Assembly: GCA_902776375.1 (NCBI GenBank)
Contig: CACYPV010000022.1
Coordinates: 1-43,622 of the forward strand
DNA: 43,622 nucleotides
From: an uncultured Ruminococcus sp.
GTDB lineage: Bacteria > Bacillota > Clostridia > Oscillospirales > Acutalibacteraceae
Direction of reading: 5' to 3'
Shown: piece by piece, positions 15,423 to 23,836 of the stretch
Layout: every line of letters begins with the position of its first letter
How positions within the stretch are numbered: the stretch's first letter is position 1
Made by a program: the position numbers and the translations under genes
The notes under the pieces: generated by a model
What the model saw: the letters and a program-made list of their open reading frames with translations, nothing else
Told to the model about the DNA's origin: nothing
Databases searched by the model: none

Positions 15423-15452
15423 AATACGCGTTTAGTATGCGTTTTGGTTGCA
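15423..15452 (-). promoter_or_regulatory. Possible ECF-type autoregulated promoter
   Basis: On the minus strand TGCAACC (15446-15452) and CGTATT (15423-15428) are spaced by 17 bp, 23 bp upstream of the sigma start. ECF sigma factors commonly use an AAC-type -35 and CGT-type -10 and control their own gene. There is no sigma-A promoter of comparable quality here. Confidence 0.4.
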
Positions 15453-15501
15453 GATATTTTAAATCATTTAGTGCAAAGCGCAAAGTGAATAATTCAAAGT
15501 G

Positions 15502-15535
15502 AAGGGTCGCTTCGCTCCGGAGCAAAGTGACCCTT
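15502..15535. repeat. Palindromic GGGTCGCTTCGCTCCGGAGC element
   Basis: AAGGGTC-g-CTT-c-GCTCCGGAGC-a-AAG-t-GACCCTT is a near-perfect 34-bp palindrome with only paired single mismatches. Related arms (GGTCGCTGCGCTCCG) occur at 28441-28455 and 28502-28516, and a looser version (AAGGTCGCTGCGC) at 25964. A T-run follows on the plus strand only, although the neighbouring genes run on the minus strand, so it is better read as an interspersed palindromic repeat than as a gene-specific terminator. Confidence 0.65.
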
Positions 15536-15557
15536 CTTTTTAGGCTTTGATTTTCAA

Positions 15558-16844
15558 TTAAAACGACGAGCTTCCGCCGCCTCCGCCGCCTCCGCCGCCT
15601 CCGCCGCCGCTTCCGCCGCCGCTTCCGCCGCCTCCGCCTATAGCGCCTAAGAGGATATCAGGCATCAATTGAAGTATAAACAGACCGGCGCGCGGCACCA
15701 AGCCAAGGTCGACGTCGCTGTCGCAATACTGCTTGACTTTTTTACAGCATGAATCATTCTCTTTGATTTCGTCCGTGAACTGCCGGCTTTCCTCAGCCAG
15801 AGGGTTACAGCGCTTTGAGAAGATAATGGCCAGCGCAATGATGAGCCCCGCCAGAAGCGAAAGCATAACATAGCTTGCTATCTTCATAGGCTCCGAGATC
15901 GTGCCGCCCTCAAGCAGGGTGAGCATTTGCCCGAACGCGTCTTTTGAGGCGGCATAATATTTTTTGTTTCGGGTGTCGTCTTTAACATTGTCGGTTATCG
16001 AGCGTGCCCGTGAGTCGGTTATCACGTCGTAGATTCCGCCGTCCGACTGTATGGTCAGCTTGCGTATCTTCATATTGATGACGAACACTGTGCTGCTCGT
16101 ATCGCCGAACAGCGCGCGGCGCTTATTCATCGCCTGATCAAGCTCGTTAGAGGCTGTTTCATTTGTCGTCCAATACGCTACGTTGCCGTATTTGGTAAGG
16201 GGCTTCATGTCATGCATTAGCAGCTCTTTCTCAGCGAAGCTGAGCAGCTCGGCGTCGTCGTAAATCAGAGCGCTGTAACCTGTTTCGGGGTTTTTATACG
16301 GCTCCACTCCCGGCTCACGGGGCAGGGAAAGCTCGCCGCCCATAGCGGTCAGCGCTCTTTGATACATGCCCTGAGCGTAGCCCAGTTCTCCGCCTTTTTT
16401 ATAATCATCGTCGGAGCCCTTAAAAATATCCTCATAGTCCTTTTGGGTAAGCTTTTTATCAACTGTACCGTCGGTCATTATCGATATCCTATTGTTCTTT
16501 TCGCTTTCGAAAAACAGAAAATAATCGCCCGGTTTAAGTATATCTTTAAGCTTGGTATCATTCTCGTCAAGCTCGTCCGAGTCGTAGTCCCCCGAGCTAA
16601 GGAACCTTACGTCGCAATAAGCGGTCAGCGGCTTCATGCTGTTGACCAGCTCGCGCATTTCAGATTCCGAAATCAAATTTGCGTCGTCTTGGATCATCAC
16701 CCGGTAATTTGTATCCGAATTGGTGTAGTAGACCTTTGTGTCCGACTGTACTGCGCCGGCGCACACAGACGACAAGACCGACAGCATAGCCATCAGCAAA
16801 AACACCGAGGCAAGGGAGAGCGCTTTAATCCTTTTTGTCATCAT
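15558..16844 (-). CDS. Exported TPM-domain-like membrane protein with poly-glycine tail
   Basis: This 428-residue protein starts at ATG 16844 behind GGGAG. A signal peptide (about 1-31) is followed by two diverged copies of a TPM-like domain: one with YRVMIQDDANLISESEMREL and one with YSALIYDDAELLSFAEKELL, each followed by MKPLTxY. A membrane segment (IASYVMLSLLAGLIIALAIIF) anchors it, a Cys-containing cytoplasmic part follows, and the protein ends in a tail of about 25 residues that are nearly all Gly and Ser (GGGGSGGGSGGG...SSSF), typical of TPM-domain membrane proteins. In plants and bacteria TPM domains act as acid phosphatases or in photosystem or envelope repair; the role here is unknown. 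The start overlaps the upstream zinc-ribbon gene by 20 bp, so the two products probably work together. Confidence 0.75.
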   Translation of the reverse strand: MMTKRIKALSLASVFLLMAMLSVLSSVCAGAVQSDTKVYYTNSDTNYRVMIQDDANLISESEMRELVNSMKPLTAYCDVRFLSSGDYDSDELDENDTKLKDILKPGDYFLFFESEKNNRISIMTDGTVDKKLTQKDYEDIFKGSDDDYKKGGELGYAQGMYQRALTAMGGELSLPREPGVEPYKNPETGYSALIYDDAELLSFAEKELLMHDMKPLTKYGNVAYWTTNETASNELDQAMNKRRALFGDTSSTVFVINMKIRKLTIQSDGGIYDVITDSRARSITDNVKDDTRNKKYYAASKDAFGQMLTLLEGGTISEPMKIASYVMLSLLAGLIIALAIIFSKRCNPLAEESRQFTDEIKENDSCCKKVKQYCDSDVDLGLVPRAGLFILQLMPDILLGAIGGGGGSGGGSGGGGGGGGGGGGSSSF

Positions 16845-18465
16845 AATACGCTCCCTTCTTGTCAAACTGTGGCGGGCGGCGCTTTGCCACCGTAGCCTGG
16901 AACCATATGTGCAAAAAGCTCGTGCAGAACAGCTCAACGGCTATTATCCCGCAGAATAAATAATATAAGCTGTTGTTTGCGCCGTCGGACATTACGCCGA
17001 TCAGGGATATCACTAAGGTGACGTAAACGATGATGCGTATCACTTTAAGCGGCATCAAAAGCTTTTTGGCGGTGGTGATAATTCCGTTGTTGAGCATTGA
17101 TTCCGTATGAGGCTCCAACTGTTTAAAGGCTTTCAGCTCGCGCGCCTGGGCAAAGTGGAACTGAACAAGCGGTATCGCCAAAACGATGAAGATTATCACG
17201 CCCGCTATCCTGCCGTACCCTTTATATGAGCCGTCGGAGGCGTGTATTATTATCGCTGTGGTGCAGCCCGCAAGCAGGAAGAAGTACCTGGGCGAGAGCC
17301 GCGCTCCAAGCGATTTGCGCTTGTCCATGCGTATAGCGTTGCTAACGGTTTGGAAAAAGGCGTTTTGCATTATAAACAGACCGCCCATCATAAGCATCGT
17401 GCTGATTCCCAAGGTCGTTTTCGCTTTGAGCGACGGCAACAGGTGCATAACGAGGTATGTCAGCCCGAATATTGCCGCCGCCGCTATCAAAGCGGCAAGG
17501 AGTATCCTCAGCGGGCTGAGCGGCAGGTCTGCGCCCACCTTGCCGGTCTGTCCGTTCACCGCCGCGTAGGTCACCTTGTTTTTGCGGCGGTAGCCCATGA
17601 ACCATACGGGGAATAGCGCGAGCTTGGTTTTTTTGTCGACGAAGGGCAGTTTGCTATTCTCGGTGTCGTAGTTGAGCGTGGAGGTATTGGGGAGGACAGG
17701 CTTGACCTCCGGGTCTGAGCTGATCACCTCGCAGCTCCTGAGCCTTAGCTCTTCGTCTGCCAAGGCTTTGTACTCCGTCTTGTCCGCGTCGCCCGCCTCG
17801 GCATAAAAGCCGCATAGGTAAGAGGGATTGAACGGCTTTTGAGCGTCGGGATCAAAAGGCGCTATCTTTTCGCTCAGGTGATCGTCAAAGGAAACCGAGG
17901 CGTCGTGCGAGTATGATTCTATCTTAGTTTCGATTTGTCCGCTAATGCTGTATTTCTTAACGAAGGTTGTTCCGAACAGCCAGCCCGTTTTTTGGGTAGT
18001 GGCTACCATGTAAAAGCTGCCGTTCAATTCGGCTTTGGTAGTCCAGTAAGGCATGTATATGCCTTTAAATCCTTCAATAAGCTCGGGCTTGCGGTATTTG
18101 CGCGAAACGAAGATATGGCGCTTTACTTCCTTAACGTAGGCTTCCTTTGCCTGTTCCTTCGTAACGGCAAAGGGGATCACTGTGTCGGGCTTCCATACCT
18201 TGCGTATTTTGTCGAAGATCATCGACGCACCGCCGCAGTAGGGGCAAAAGCCGATAGCGTCATTTTGGTCGTTTGTGAGTATTTCGGCGCCGCAGGACGG
18301 GCAAACGTAGGCATAGCCGTCGTAGGTTTTTTCGGTCTTGGCGTCGTTGCTCAGTTTGTCGGCTATCCACTCCGGGTCAAAGCTGTTTTGGCAATAGTCG
18401 CAGAAGCATTTCTGAGAAGCTATGTCGAACCGCAGCCCCGCCGCGCAGGATGGGCAATGTATCAA
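16825..18465 (-). CDS. Zinc-ribbon multi-pass membrane protein
   Basis: This 546-residue protein begins with two zinc-ribbon modules: CPSC (4-7) with CDYC (22-25), then CPSCGAE and CPYCGGA (about 55-80), like proteins annotated as TFIIB-type zinc-ribbon proteins. A soluble beta-rich domain follows (about 85-320, with MPYWTTKAELNGSFYM), then about six membrane helices from residue 330. The start is TTG 18465 behind GAGGTGG. It is translationally coupled to the TPM-like gene downstream, a pairing often seen in Clostridia. The molecular role is not known; the zinc ribbons suggest protein or nucleic-acid contact on the cytoplasmic side. Confidence 0.75.
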   Translation of the reverse strand: MIHCPSCAAGLRFDIASQKCFCDYCQNSFDPEWIADKLSNDAKTEKTYDGYAYVCPSCGAEILTNDQNDAIGFCPYCGGASMIFDKIRKVWKPDTVIPFAVTKEQAKEAYVKEVKRHIFVSRKYRKPELIEGFKGIYMPYWTTKAELNGSFYMVATTQKTGWLFGTTFVKKYSISGQIETKIESYSHDASVSFDDHLSEKIAPFDPDAQKPFNPSYLCGFYAEAGDADKTEYKALADEELRLRSCEVISSDPEVKPVLPNTSTLNYDTENSKLPFVDKKTKLALFPVWFMGYRRKNKVTYAAVNGQTGKVGADLPLSPLRILLAALIAAAAIFGLTYLVMHLLPSLKAKTTLGISTMLMMGGLFIMQNAFFQTVSNAIRMDKRKSLGARLSPRYFFLLAGCTTAIIIHASDGSYKGYGRIAGVIIFIVLAIPLVQFHFAQARELKAFKQLEPHTESMLNNGIITTAKKLLMPLKVIRIIVYVTLVISLIGVMSDGANNSLYYLFCGIIAVELFCTSFLHIWFQATVAKRRPPQFDKKGAYYDDKKD

Positions 18466-18564
18466 AAAACCACCTCTTTCGGTTAATTATCGGTATATCC
18501 ATATTATCATATTTTATTGCGGTGTTCAACCCAAAAAGTTCAATTTGTTTAACCGTTTACCGCA

Positions 18565-18610
18565 AATAAAAGCTTCATCCCGATCGCTGCCCTTTGAGCG
18601 GATCGGGATG
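18565..18610 (-). terminator. Intrinsic terminator of the ABC exporter operon
   Basis: Perfect 10-bp arms, CATCCCGATC (18576-18585) and GATCGGGATG (18601-18610). Read on the minus strand they are followed by AGCTTTTATTT. The stem lies 14 bp after the permease stop. Confidence 0.8.
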
Positions 18611-18623
18611 ATGTGATATATAT

Positions 18624-19565
18624 TCAGTTTTTTCTTTTTGAGCTTATCTTGAAAAACACAATGTTCAGCACCGCGAACAGCGCTATTACCGCGAGCGAAT
18701 ACACCAGCATGGCATTTATGTCCATCTCGCCGCCGAAAACCTTAGGCGGTATCGAAAAGGTCTCGTTCATGCTTTTGGCAAAGGTGTGGTTGTCTACGCC
18801 GTTCAGCACCTTGTCGGCATTCTCAATAGCGGGCTGCATCAGCCTGCAGCGCATTATGGCGGTTATCTGCGAGCCGGGTACGAGGTTTACCGCGGTCTGC
18901 ACGTTTCCGCTGAACTCTGATACCGGCACGTAAGCGCCAACGACAAAGCCGATGGCGACCGAAATCAGTATGCCGAACGCCGATAGGGTAGAGTCCTTTT
19001 TGAAGAAGGACACAAACAGCATGAGTATCATTGAGCCCGACACCGAGCCGAGCAGTACGATGGCGTAAAGCGCCGCGATATCCCATGCCGAGTAGAAGAA
19101 TCCGCCGCTAACCGCGATGAATATCAGCCCTGCGGTAAGCAGTATGGCGCTTGTGATAAAGGCGCTTAAAGCGGCACCCGTAAAGTAGGACATCACCACT
19201 GTCCTGCCCTTTACCGCGGCGGCTTGGTAGTCGTAGTCGATGCGCTCCATCTTGTCGTGCACCATTACGGAGAGCGAGTTGAGCGAGGCGGTGACCATTG
19301 AGGTACCGGCTACGCCCGCGACCAGCCAAGCGTTTACTATAGCCTCGGTGTCTGATTTGCTCAGAAGATTCTTTAATTCTCCTAAAGAATTATTCATCAT
19401 ATCCATTATGCTTGTTTTTATGAACAACAAAAACAGGCCCAGCACGATAAGCTGCGTAAGAAGTGACAGCAGCAGCGCTATCCTGTCCTTGCCGTACACC
19501 TTGATGTTGCGCACGGTCATGCCTTTGAAGGCGCGCAGGTTCTTTTTTGCGGTCATTTTAATCAC
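18624..19565 (-). CDS. ABC-2 type exporter permease
   Basis: This 313-residue membrane protein of the ABC-2 family (DrrB/NodJ-like) has a cytoplasmic N-terminus and six predicted helices (for example IALLLSLLTQLIVLGLFLLFI near 30 and LVYSLAVIALFAVLNIVFF near the C terminus), with a large external loop between helices 5 and 6. It starts at GTG 19565, overlapping the ATPase gene by 8 bp; ATG 19556 is an alternative. With the ATPase it would form a drug- or lipid-type exporter (two ATPases, two permeases). The substrate cannot be told. A terminator follows directly. Confidence 0.87.
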   Translation of the reverse strand: MIKMTAKKNLRAFKGMTVRNIKVYGKDRIALLLSLLTQLIVLGLFLLFIKTSIMDMMNNSLGELKNLLSKSDTEAIVNAWLVAGVAGTSMVTASLNSLSVMVHDKMERIDYDYQAAAVKGRTVVMSYFTGAALSAFITSAILLTAGLIFIAVSGGFFYSAWDIAALYAIVLLGSVSGSMILMLFVSFFKKDSTLSAFGILISVAIGFVVGAYVPVSEFSGNVQTAVNLVPGSQITAIMRCRLMQPAIENADKVLNGVDNHTFAKSMNETFSIPPKVFGGEMDINAMLVYSLAVIALFAVLNIVFFKISSKRKN

Positions 19566-20469
19566 CCAGCCTTTTTCCCGTTACCGTAAGGAAAACGTCG
19601 TCCATGTTTCCCTTTATGAATTCATAGTCCTTTATGTCGCCGTATTTTTTCAGCAGGGCGGTAGCCTGCTCGCTGCTTTCCATCGGTATCCTGTAGCAGT
19701 CCAGATGATACTCAAAGCTCAGCCCGTTTTCGCTCAGCATGCGCTCCGCGACGTCGCTTTGGGGCGTGTACCACAGCAGGCGGTTGCCCGCGTATTTCTG
19801 CTTTAGCTCGTGAGGCGTGCCCACAGCGGCTATCTTGCCTGAGTCGAGCACGACCACCTTGTCGCACAGCGCGGTCTCTTCCATGTAGTGAGTGGTGAGA
19901 AAAACGGTGAGCCCCGTTTCCTTTTGCAAATCGTGTATGACTTCCCAAACCATGCTGCGCGTCATCGGGTCAAGTCCGGTAGTGGGCTCATCCAAAAACA
20001 GTATCTTCGGGCGGTTGAGCAGCGCTCTGGCTATATCCACGCGGCGTTTTTGTCCGCCGCTCAGTTTATCGTATTTGCGGTTGATGATCTCGTCCAGCTC
20101 AAAGGTCTTTGTAAGCTCCTCGACCCTGGCTTTGGTTTCGCTTCTCGACAACCCGTAGTACGCGGCGCGCGAAACAAGGTTGTCCTTTACGGTCAGCTGC
20201 TTGTCGAGCACGCTGCCCTGAAAAACTATGCCGATAAGGTTCTTGATCTCAAAGGGATCCTTGTCAAGGTCAAAGCCGCCTATCGTCACGCTGCCCGAGG
20301 TTTTTTCAAGCACGGTGCAAAGAATATTTATCGTCGTTGACTTGCCTGCTCCGTTCACGCCCAGAAAGGCGAAGAACGAGCCCTCCTCGACCGTAAAGCT
20401 GATGTCGCGCACAGCCTGAACGTCTTTATAGTTTTTTACGAGGTGGTTGACTTCAATGGCGTTTTTCAT
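19558..20469 (-). CDS. ABC exporter ATP-binding protein (DrrA-like)
   Basis: This 303-residue ATPase powers the adjacent ABC-2 permease. Walker A is GVNGAGKST (37-45), the Q-loop lies in GIVFQGS (80-86), the signature is LSGGQ (136-140) and Walker B is LFLDEPTTGLD (157-167). The C-terminal 80 residues are the small extra domain seen in drug and polyether exporters of the DrrA/CcmA group. The start is ATG 20469, with AGGAGG seven bases upstream. The next gene overlaps it, so the pair is one operon. It is divergent from the DegV gene. Confidence 0.9.
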   Translation of the reverse strand: MKNAIEVNHLVKNYKDVQAVRDISFTVEEGSFFAFLGVNGAGKSTTINILCTVLEKTSGSVTIGGFDLDKDPFEIKNLIGIVFQGSVLDKQLTVKDNLVSRAAYYGLSRSETKARVEELTKTFELDEIINRKYDKLSGGQKRRVDIARALLNRPKILFLDEPTTGLDPMTRSMVWEVIHDLQKETGLTVFLTTHYMEETALCDKVVVLDSGKIAAVGTPHELKQKYAGNRLLWYTPQSDVAERMLSENGLSFEYHLDCYRIPMESSEQATALLKKYGDIKDYEFIKGNMDDVFLTVTGKRLGD

Positions 20470-20581
20470 GTTATCTCCTCCTGAGTACACTTATAATAGC
20501 ACAACATAACAGATAAGAAAAGCTTTTTGATATAAATTGCAAAAAAGCTGCCATGTTATGCAGAAATATGCCTTTTTTCTA

Positions 20582-20610
20582 TTGAAAAAAAGGTTTGAAA
20601 ATGATATAAT
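20582..20610 (+). promoter_or_regulatory. Sigma-A promoter of the DegV gene
   Basis: TTGAAA (20582-20587), 17 bp, TATAAT (20605-20610), 34 bp before the TTG start codon. Confidence 0.75.
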
Positions 20611-20644
20611 TAGCGCATAAAATGAAATAAAGGGGACGGTTTCA

Positions 20645-21490
20645 TTGAAAATCAAGATCATATCCGACAGCACCGGCGACCTCTCGCCCGAGCTTATTGA
20701 AAAATATGACATCGCCATCGTACCGCTTTACGTACTGATGGGCGACAATATGCAGAAGGACGGCTTGGAGGTCACGCCTGAGGACATCTATGCTCACGTT
20801 GAAAAGACGGGCAAGCTGCCCTCGACCTCAGCGCCCAACCTCGGCGACTTTCAGGACGAGTTCAAGAAGTGGCGCGATCAGGGCTATGACATCGTCCACT
20901 TCAATATAAGCAGCGACTTTTCAAGCTCTTATCAAAACGCCTGCGCGGCGGCTGAGGGCATGGACGGCGTGTATGTAGTAGACACCCGCAACCTCTCCAC
21001 CGGCTCGGGTCTTGTAGTGCTGCACGGCGCAGAGCTTGCTCAGCAGGGCAAGTCTGCCGCCGAGATCAAGGCTGCGTGCGACGCTATGGTCGATAAGGTA
21101 GAGGCGAGCTTTGTCGTTGACAGCATAGACTACCTGCATAAGGGCGGCCGCTGTTCGTCCGTTGCGGCGCTGGGCGCTAACCTGCTCAAACTCAAGCCGC
21201 TCATCGAGGTCATCGACGGCAAGATGAAGGCGGGCAAGAAGTACCGCGGCAATATCGACAAGGTGATTTTGAACTATGTCGCCGACAAGCTGCGCGGCAG
21301 GGACGATATCGACAAGCACCGCATTTTCATCACCCACACCAAGTGCAGCCCCGTTACCGTTCAGCAGGTGCGCGGCAAAATAAACGAGCTGTACCCGGGC
21401 TTTGAGGAGATACTCGAAACCACCGCCGGCTGCACTGTAACTTCCCATTGCGGACCGGGAACTCTGGGTATCCTTTTTGTAAGAAAGTAA
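20645..21490 (+). CDS. DegV family fatty-acid-binding protein
   Basis: This 281-residue DegV protein belongs to the FakB group, which carries a bound fatty acid to the FakA kinase for phosphorylation and entry into phospholipid synthesis. Family landmarks are IISDSTGDLSPEL (5-17), STSAPNLGDF (80-89, the TSxPs element), NISSDFSSSYQNA, VVDTRNLSTGSG and SIDYLHKGGRCS, ending SHCGPGTLGILF with the conserved His-Cys-Gly-Pro. The start is TTG 20645, fixed by the AAAGGGGA ribosome site and the MKIKIISDST family N-terminus. It has its own promoter and terminator and is monocistronic. No fakA lies nearby, which is usual. Confidence 0.92.
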   Translation: MKIKIISDSTGDLSPELIEKYDIAIVPLYVLMGDNMQKDGLEVTPEDIYAHVEKTGKLPSTSAPNLGDFQDEFKKWRDQGYDIVHFNISSDFSSSYQNACAAAEGMDGVYVVDTRNLSTGSGLVVLHGAELAQQGKSAAEIKAACDAMVDKVEASFVVDSIDYLHKGGRCSSVAALGANLLKLKPLIEVIDGKMKAGKKYRGNIDKVILNYVADKLRGRDDIDKHRIFITHTKCSPVTVQQVRGKINELYPGFEEILETTAGCTVTSHCGPGTLGILFVRK

Positions 21491-21501
21491 CGATGTTATC
21501 A

Positions 21502-21545
21502 ACAGGGGCTCTTTGCGCCGAAAGCAAGAGCTCCTGTATCTTTTA
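21502..21545 (+). terminator. Terminator of the DegV gene
   Basis: ACAGGGGCTCTT (21502-21513) pairs over 12 bp (one G-U) with AAGAGCTCCTGT (21526-21537), followed by ATCTTTTA. Confidence 0.75.
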
Positions 21546-21559
21546 TCGGAGGAAATGAT

Positions 21560-22849
21560 ATGGCTGACAACACTTCAAAAAAGCTCAGAAATCAAATGAT
21601 GTATCAGGTATTCGTGCGCAATTTCAGCGCTGAGGGCACTTTTAAAAAGGTCGAGGAGGAGCTTGACCGTATCAAGGCGCTCGGCGCCGACGTGATTTGG
21701 CTGATGCCGATACACCCTATAGGCAAGGTCAAACGCAAGGGCACGCTCGGCTCGCCCTATGCTATCAGCGATTACCGCGCAGTGAATCCCGAATTCGGCA
21801 CGCTCGACGACTTCAAGTCGCTCGTCGCCGCAGTACACGACAGGGGCATGAGGTGCATTATCGACGTGGTGTACAACCACACCTCGCCCGACTCAGTGCT
21901 CAGCCGCGAGCATCCCGAGTGGTTCTATCACAAGCCCGACGGTTCCTTTGGCAACAGGGTAGGGGACTGGAGCGATATAATCGACCTAGATTATTCTAAT
22001 AAAGAATTATGGAGATATCAGATCGACACTCTCAAGTACTGGGCTCAGTGGGTCGACGGCTTCCGCTGCGACGTTGCGCCGCTCATCCCCATAGCGTTTT
22101 GGGAGCAGGCGCGCGCCGAGGTCGGGGAAGTCCGCCCGAACGCCCTTTGGTTGAGCGAATCCGTAGAGCCGGAGTTCATCATGTATTTGCGCTCCTGCGG
22201 GCTGACGGCGCACTCCGATTGCGAGATATACCGCGCCTTTGACCTAAGCTACGACTACGACTGCTACGGCGAATTCAAGGATTTCCTTTACGGCAAAGGC
22301 AGCTTGCAGGCTTACGCCGACGCCGTCAACCGCCAGGAGTATACCTTCCCGGACAACTACGTCAAGCTGCGTTTTCTCGAGAACCACGACCAGACCCGCG
22401 CCCGTTTCTTCCTGCCCGACATAAGCACGCTGAAAAGCATGACCGCGTTCATGTTTTTCCAAAAGGGAATGGCGCTGGTTTACTGCGGTCAGGAGCTGGC
22501 TCTGCCGCATTTGCCGAGCCTTTTTGACAAGGACACCGTCGATTGGAACGGCGCGGAAGCTGTTGATTTAAGCGGATTTATCGCAAAGCTCGCGCGGATA
22601 AAGCGCATGGATATATTTACCGACAGCGTTTACCGCGTGCGCGCCGTCGGCGACGAAGCGCTTACCGCCAGCCATGAGAAGAACGGGGCAAAGGCGGTGG
22701 GAGTGTTCCCGCTGAGGGGGCAAACCTCGTTTATCCCCGTCGACCTGCCCGACGGCACATATTCGGAGCTGATATCCGGCGCCGGAACAGAGGTGTTCCG
22801 CGGAGGAGTCATTTGCCGCGGAGAGCCGATGATACTGATAGGAAATTGA
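21560..22849 (+). CDS. GH13 alpha-amylase family glycosidase
   Basis: This 429-residue cytoplasmic glycoside hydrolase of family GH13 has no signal peptide. Conserved regions are DVVYNH (102-107), DGFRCDVAP with nucleophile D171 (166-174), LWLSES with acid/base E200 (197-201), and FLENHDQTR with the transition-state Asp277. The order and spacing fit an intact catalytic barrel with a short C-terminal beta domain (about 370-429). Length and the lack of extra domains suggest an intracellular maltodextrin-acting enzyme such as an alpha-glucosidase, neopullulanase-like or maltose-acting amylase; the exact specificity cannot be told. The start is ATG 21560 behind CGGAGGAAA. A bidirectional terminator follows. 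Confidence 0.9.
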   Translation: MADNTSKKLRNQMMYQVFVRNFSAEGTFKKVEEELDRIKALGADVIWLMPIHPIGKVKRKGTLGSPYAISDYRAVNPEFGTLDDFKSLVAAVHDRGMRCIIDVVYNHTSPDSVLSREHPEWFYHKPDGSFGNRVGDWSDIIDLDYSNKELWRYQIDTLKYWAQWVDGFRCDVAPLIPIAFWEQARAEVGEVRPNALWLSESVEPEFIMYLRSCGLTAHSDCEIYRAFDLSYDYDCYGEFKDFLYGKGSLQAYADAVNRQEYTFPDNYVKLRFLENHDQTRARFFLPDISTLKSMTAFMFFQKGMALVYCGQELALPHLPSLFDKDTVDWNGAEAVDLSGFIAKLARIKRMDIFTDSVYRVRAVGDEALTASHEKNGAKAVGVFPLRGQTSFIPVDLPDGTYSELISGAGTEVFRGGVICRGEPMILIGN

Positions 22850-22853
22850 TATA

Positions 22854-22895
22854 AAAAGCGGATCGCGCCTTGGTAGGTGCGATCCGTTGATTTTT
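22854..22895. terminator. Bidirectional terminator between convergent genes
   Basis: CGGATCGCGCC (22859-22869) pairs with GGTGCGATCCG (22876-22886). A-runs on the left and T-runs on the right give a U-tract on both strands, serving the amylase gene (plus) and the cyclophilin gene (minus). Confidence 0.85.
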
Positions 22896-23658
22896 ATTCG
22901 ATTATTTTGATAGAGTTGATAACGGGCTGATTTGCTGCAAGCACCGTGCCGTTGCCGTCAACAACGGGTGTGTTTTCGGCGATCTGATCAACTACGTCCA
23001 TGCCGTCGGTCACGTAGCCGAAAGCGGCGTAGTTGCCGTCGAGGAAGGGTGAATCCTCATGCACGATGAAGAACTGCGAGCTGCCGCTGTCATAGCTGTT
23101 GGCGCGCGCCATAGAAAGAACGCCTCTTTTGTGGCTTACGGGGTTTTCAACGCCGTTTGCGGAAAATTCGCCCTTGATGTCGTTGTCGCTGCCGCCCGAG
23201 CCGTTGCCCTGCGGGTCGCCGCCCTGGATCATAAAGCCCTTGATGATCCTGTGGAAGGTCAGACCGTCGTAGAAGCCCTCGTTTACAAGGTTGAGGAAGT
23301 TCTGAACGGAGATAGGCGCGTAGGTGGGGTCGAGGATAAGGCTGATGGTGCCGTAGTCCTTAACGTCGATAGCCACTCTTTTAGAGGTGCCGGTGTAAGG
23401 CTTTTTGTAGCCCTTTAGCTCGATAGCCTTGTAGGGTTCGTTATCCTTATCCGAAGGCGTGTAGCTGTAAGGGGTCTTTTCGGCTGCCTGCGTTACCGCT
23501 TGGCTTGCGTTTGAGGAAGCGGCGGTCTTTGAGGTTGAAGTCGCGGGGGTTATGCCCTTAACGGCGCTGCTGCTGCCGCCGCAGCCTGCAAGTACGGCGC
23601 AGGAAAGCGCGAGAACCAGCGCAAGAGCGATACAGAATACTTTTTTGGTTGATTTCAT
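22894..23658 (-). CDS. Cyclophilin-type peptidyl-prolyl isomerase lipoprotein
   Basis: This 254-residue lipoprotein folds exported proteins by cis-trans isomerisation of proline bonds. The signal peptide ends in a lipobox LAGC (C26), then a Ser/Ala/Thr-rich linker (about 27-70) leads to a cyclophilin domain (about 90-254). Landmarks are GLTFHRIIKGFMIQGGDPQGNG, with the active-site Arg and Gln, and SSQFFIVHEDSPFLDGNYAAFGYV. The start is ATG 23658 behind GGGAGGT. The longer frame to 23781 runs over the promoter region and is rejected. It is monocistronic. Confidence 0.92.
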   Translation of the reverse strand: MKSTKKVFCIALALVLALSCAVLAGCGGSSSAVKGITPATSTSKTAASSNASQAVTQAAEKTPYSYTPSDKDNEPYKAIELKGYKKPYTGTSKRVAIDVKDYGTISLILDPTYAPISVQNFLNLVNEGFYDGLTFHRIIKGFMIQGGDPQGNGSGGSDNDIKGEFSANGVENPVSHKRGVLSMARANSYDSGSSQFFIVHEDSPFLDGNYAAFGYVTDGMDVVDQIAENTPVVDGNGTVLAANQPVINSIKIIE

Positions 23659-23774
23659 TTTGTTACCTCCCAATATTTTTGTCGCATTATATTGTAACAC
23701 CGGGAGCGGGGTAAAGTCAAGGTTTATTTTAGCGCGATCAGGTATCAGAAGGTTAATACCTACTACTACTCCCA

Positions 23775-23803
23775 TTGACACTAAATCAATAATATGATAA
23801 AAT
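23775..23803 (+). promoter_or_regulatory. Sigma-A promoter of the polysaccharide exporter operon
   Basis: TTGACA (23775-23780), 17 bp, TAAAAT (23798-23803). This places the start of transcription before the ATG at 23837 and argues against an upstream start at 23807. Confidence 0.7.
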
Positions 23804-23836
23804 CTAATGCAGAATCTTTCATGCGGAAGTGAAATA

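Noticed and set aside
15502-15535. Terminator for the TPM-like gene
   Set aside because: That gene runs on the minus strand and the T-run is on the plus strand; the element recurs elsewhere as an interspersed repeat.
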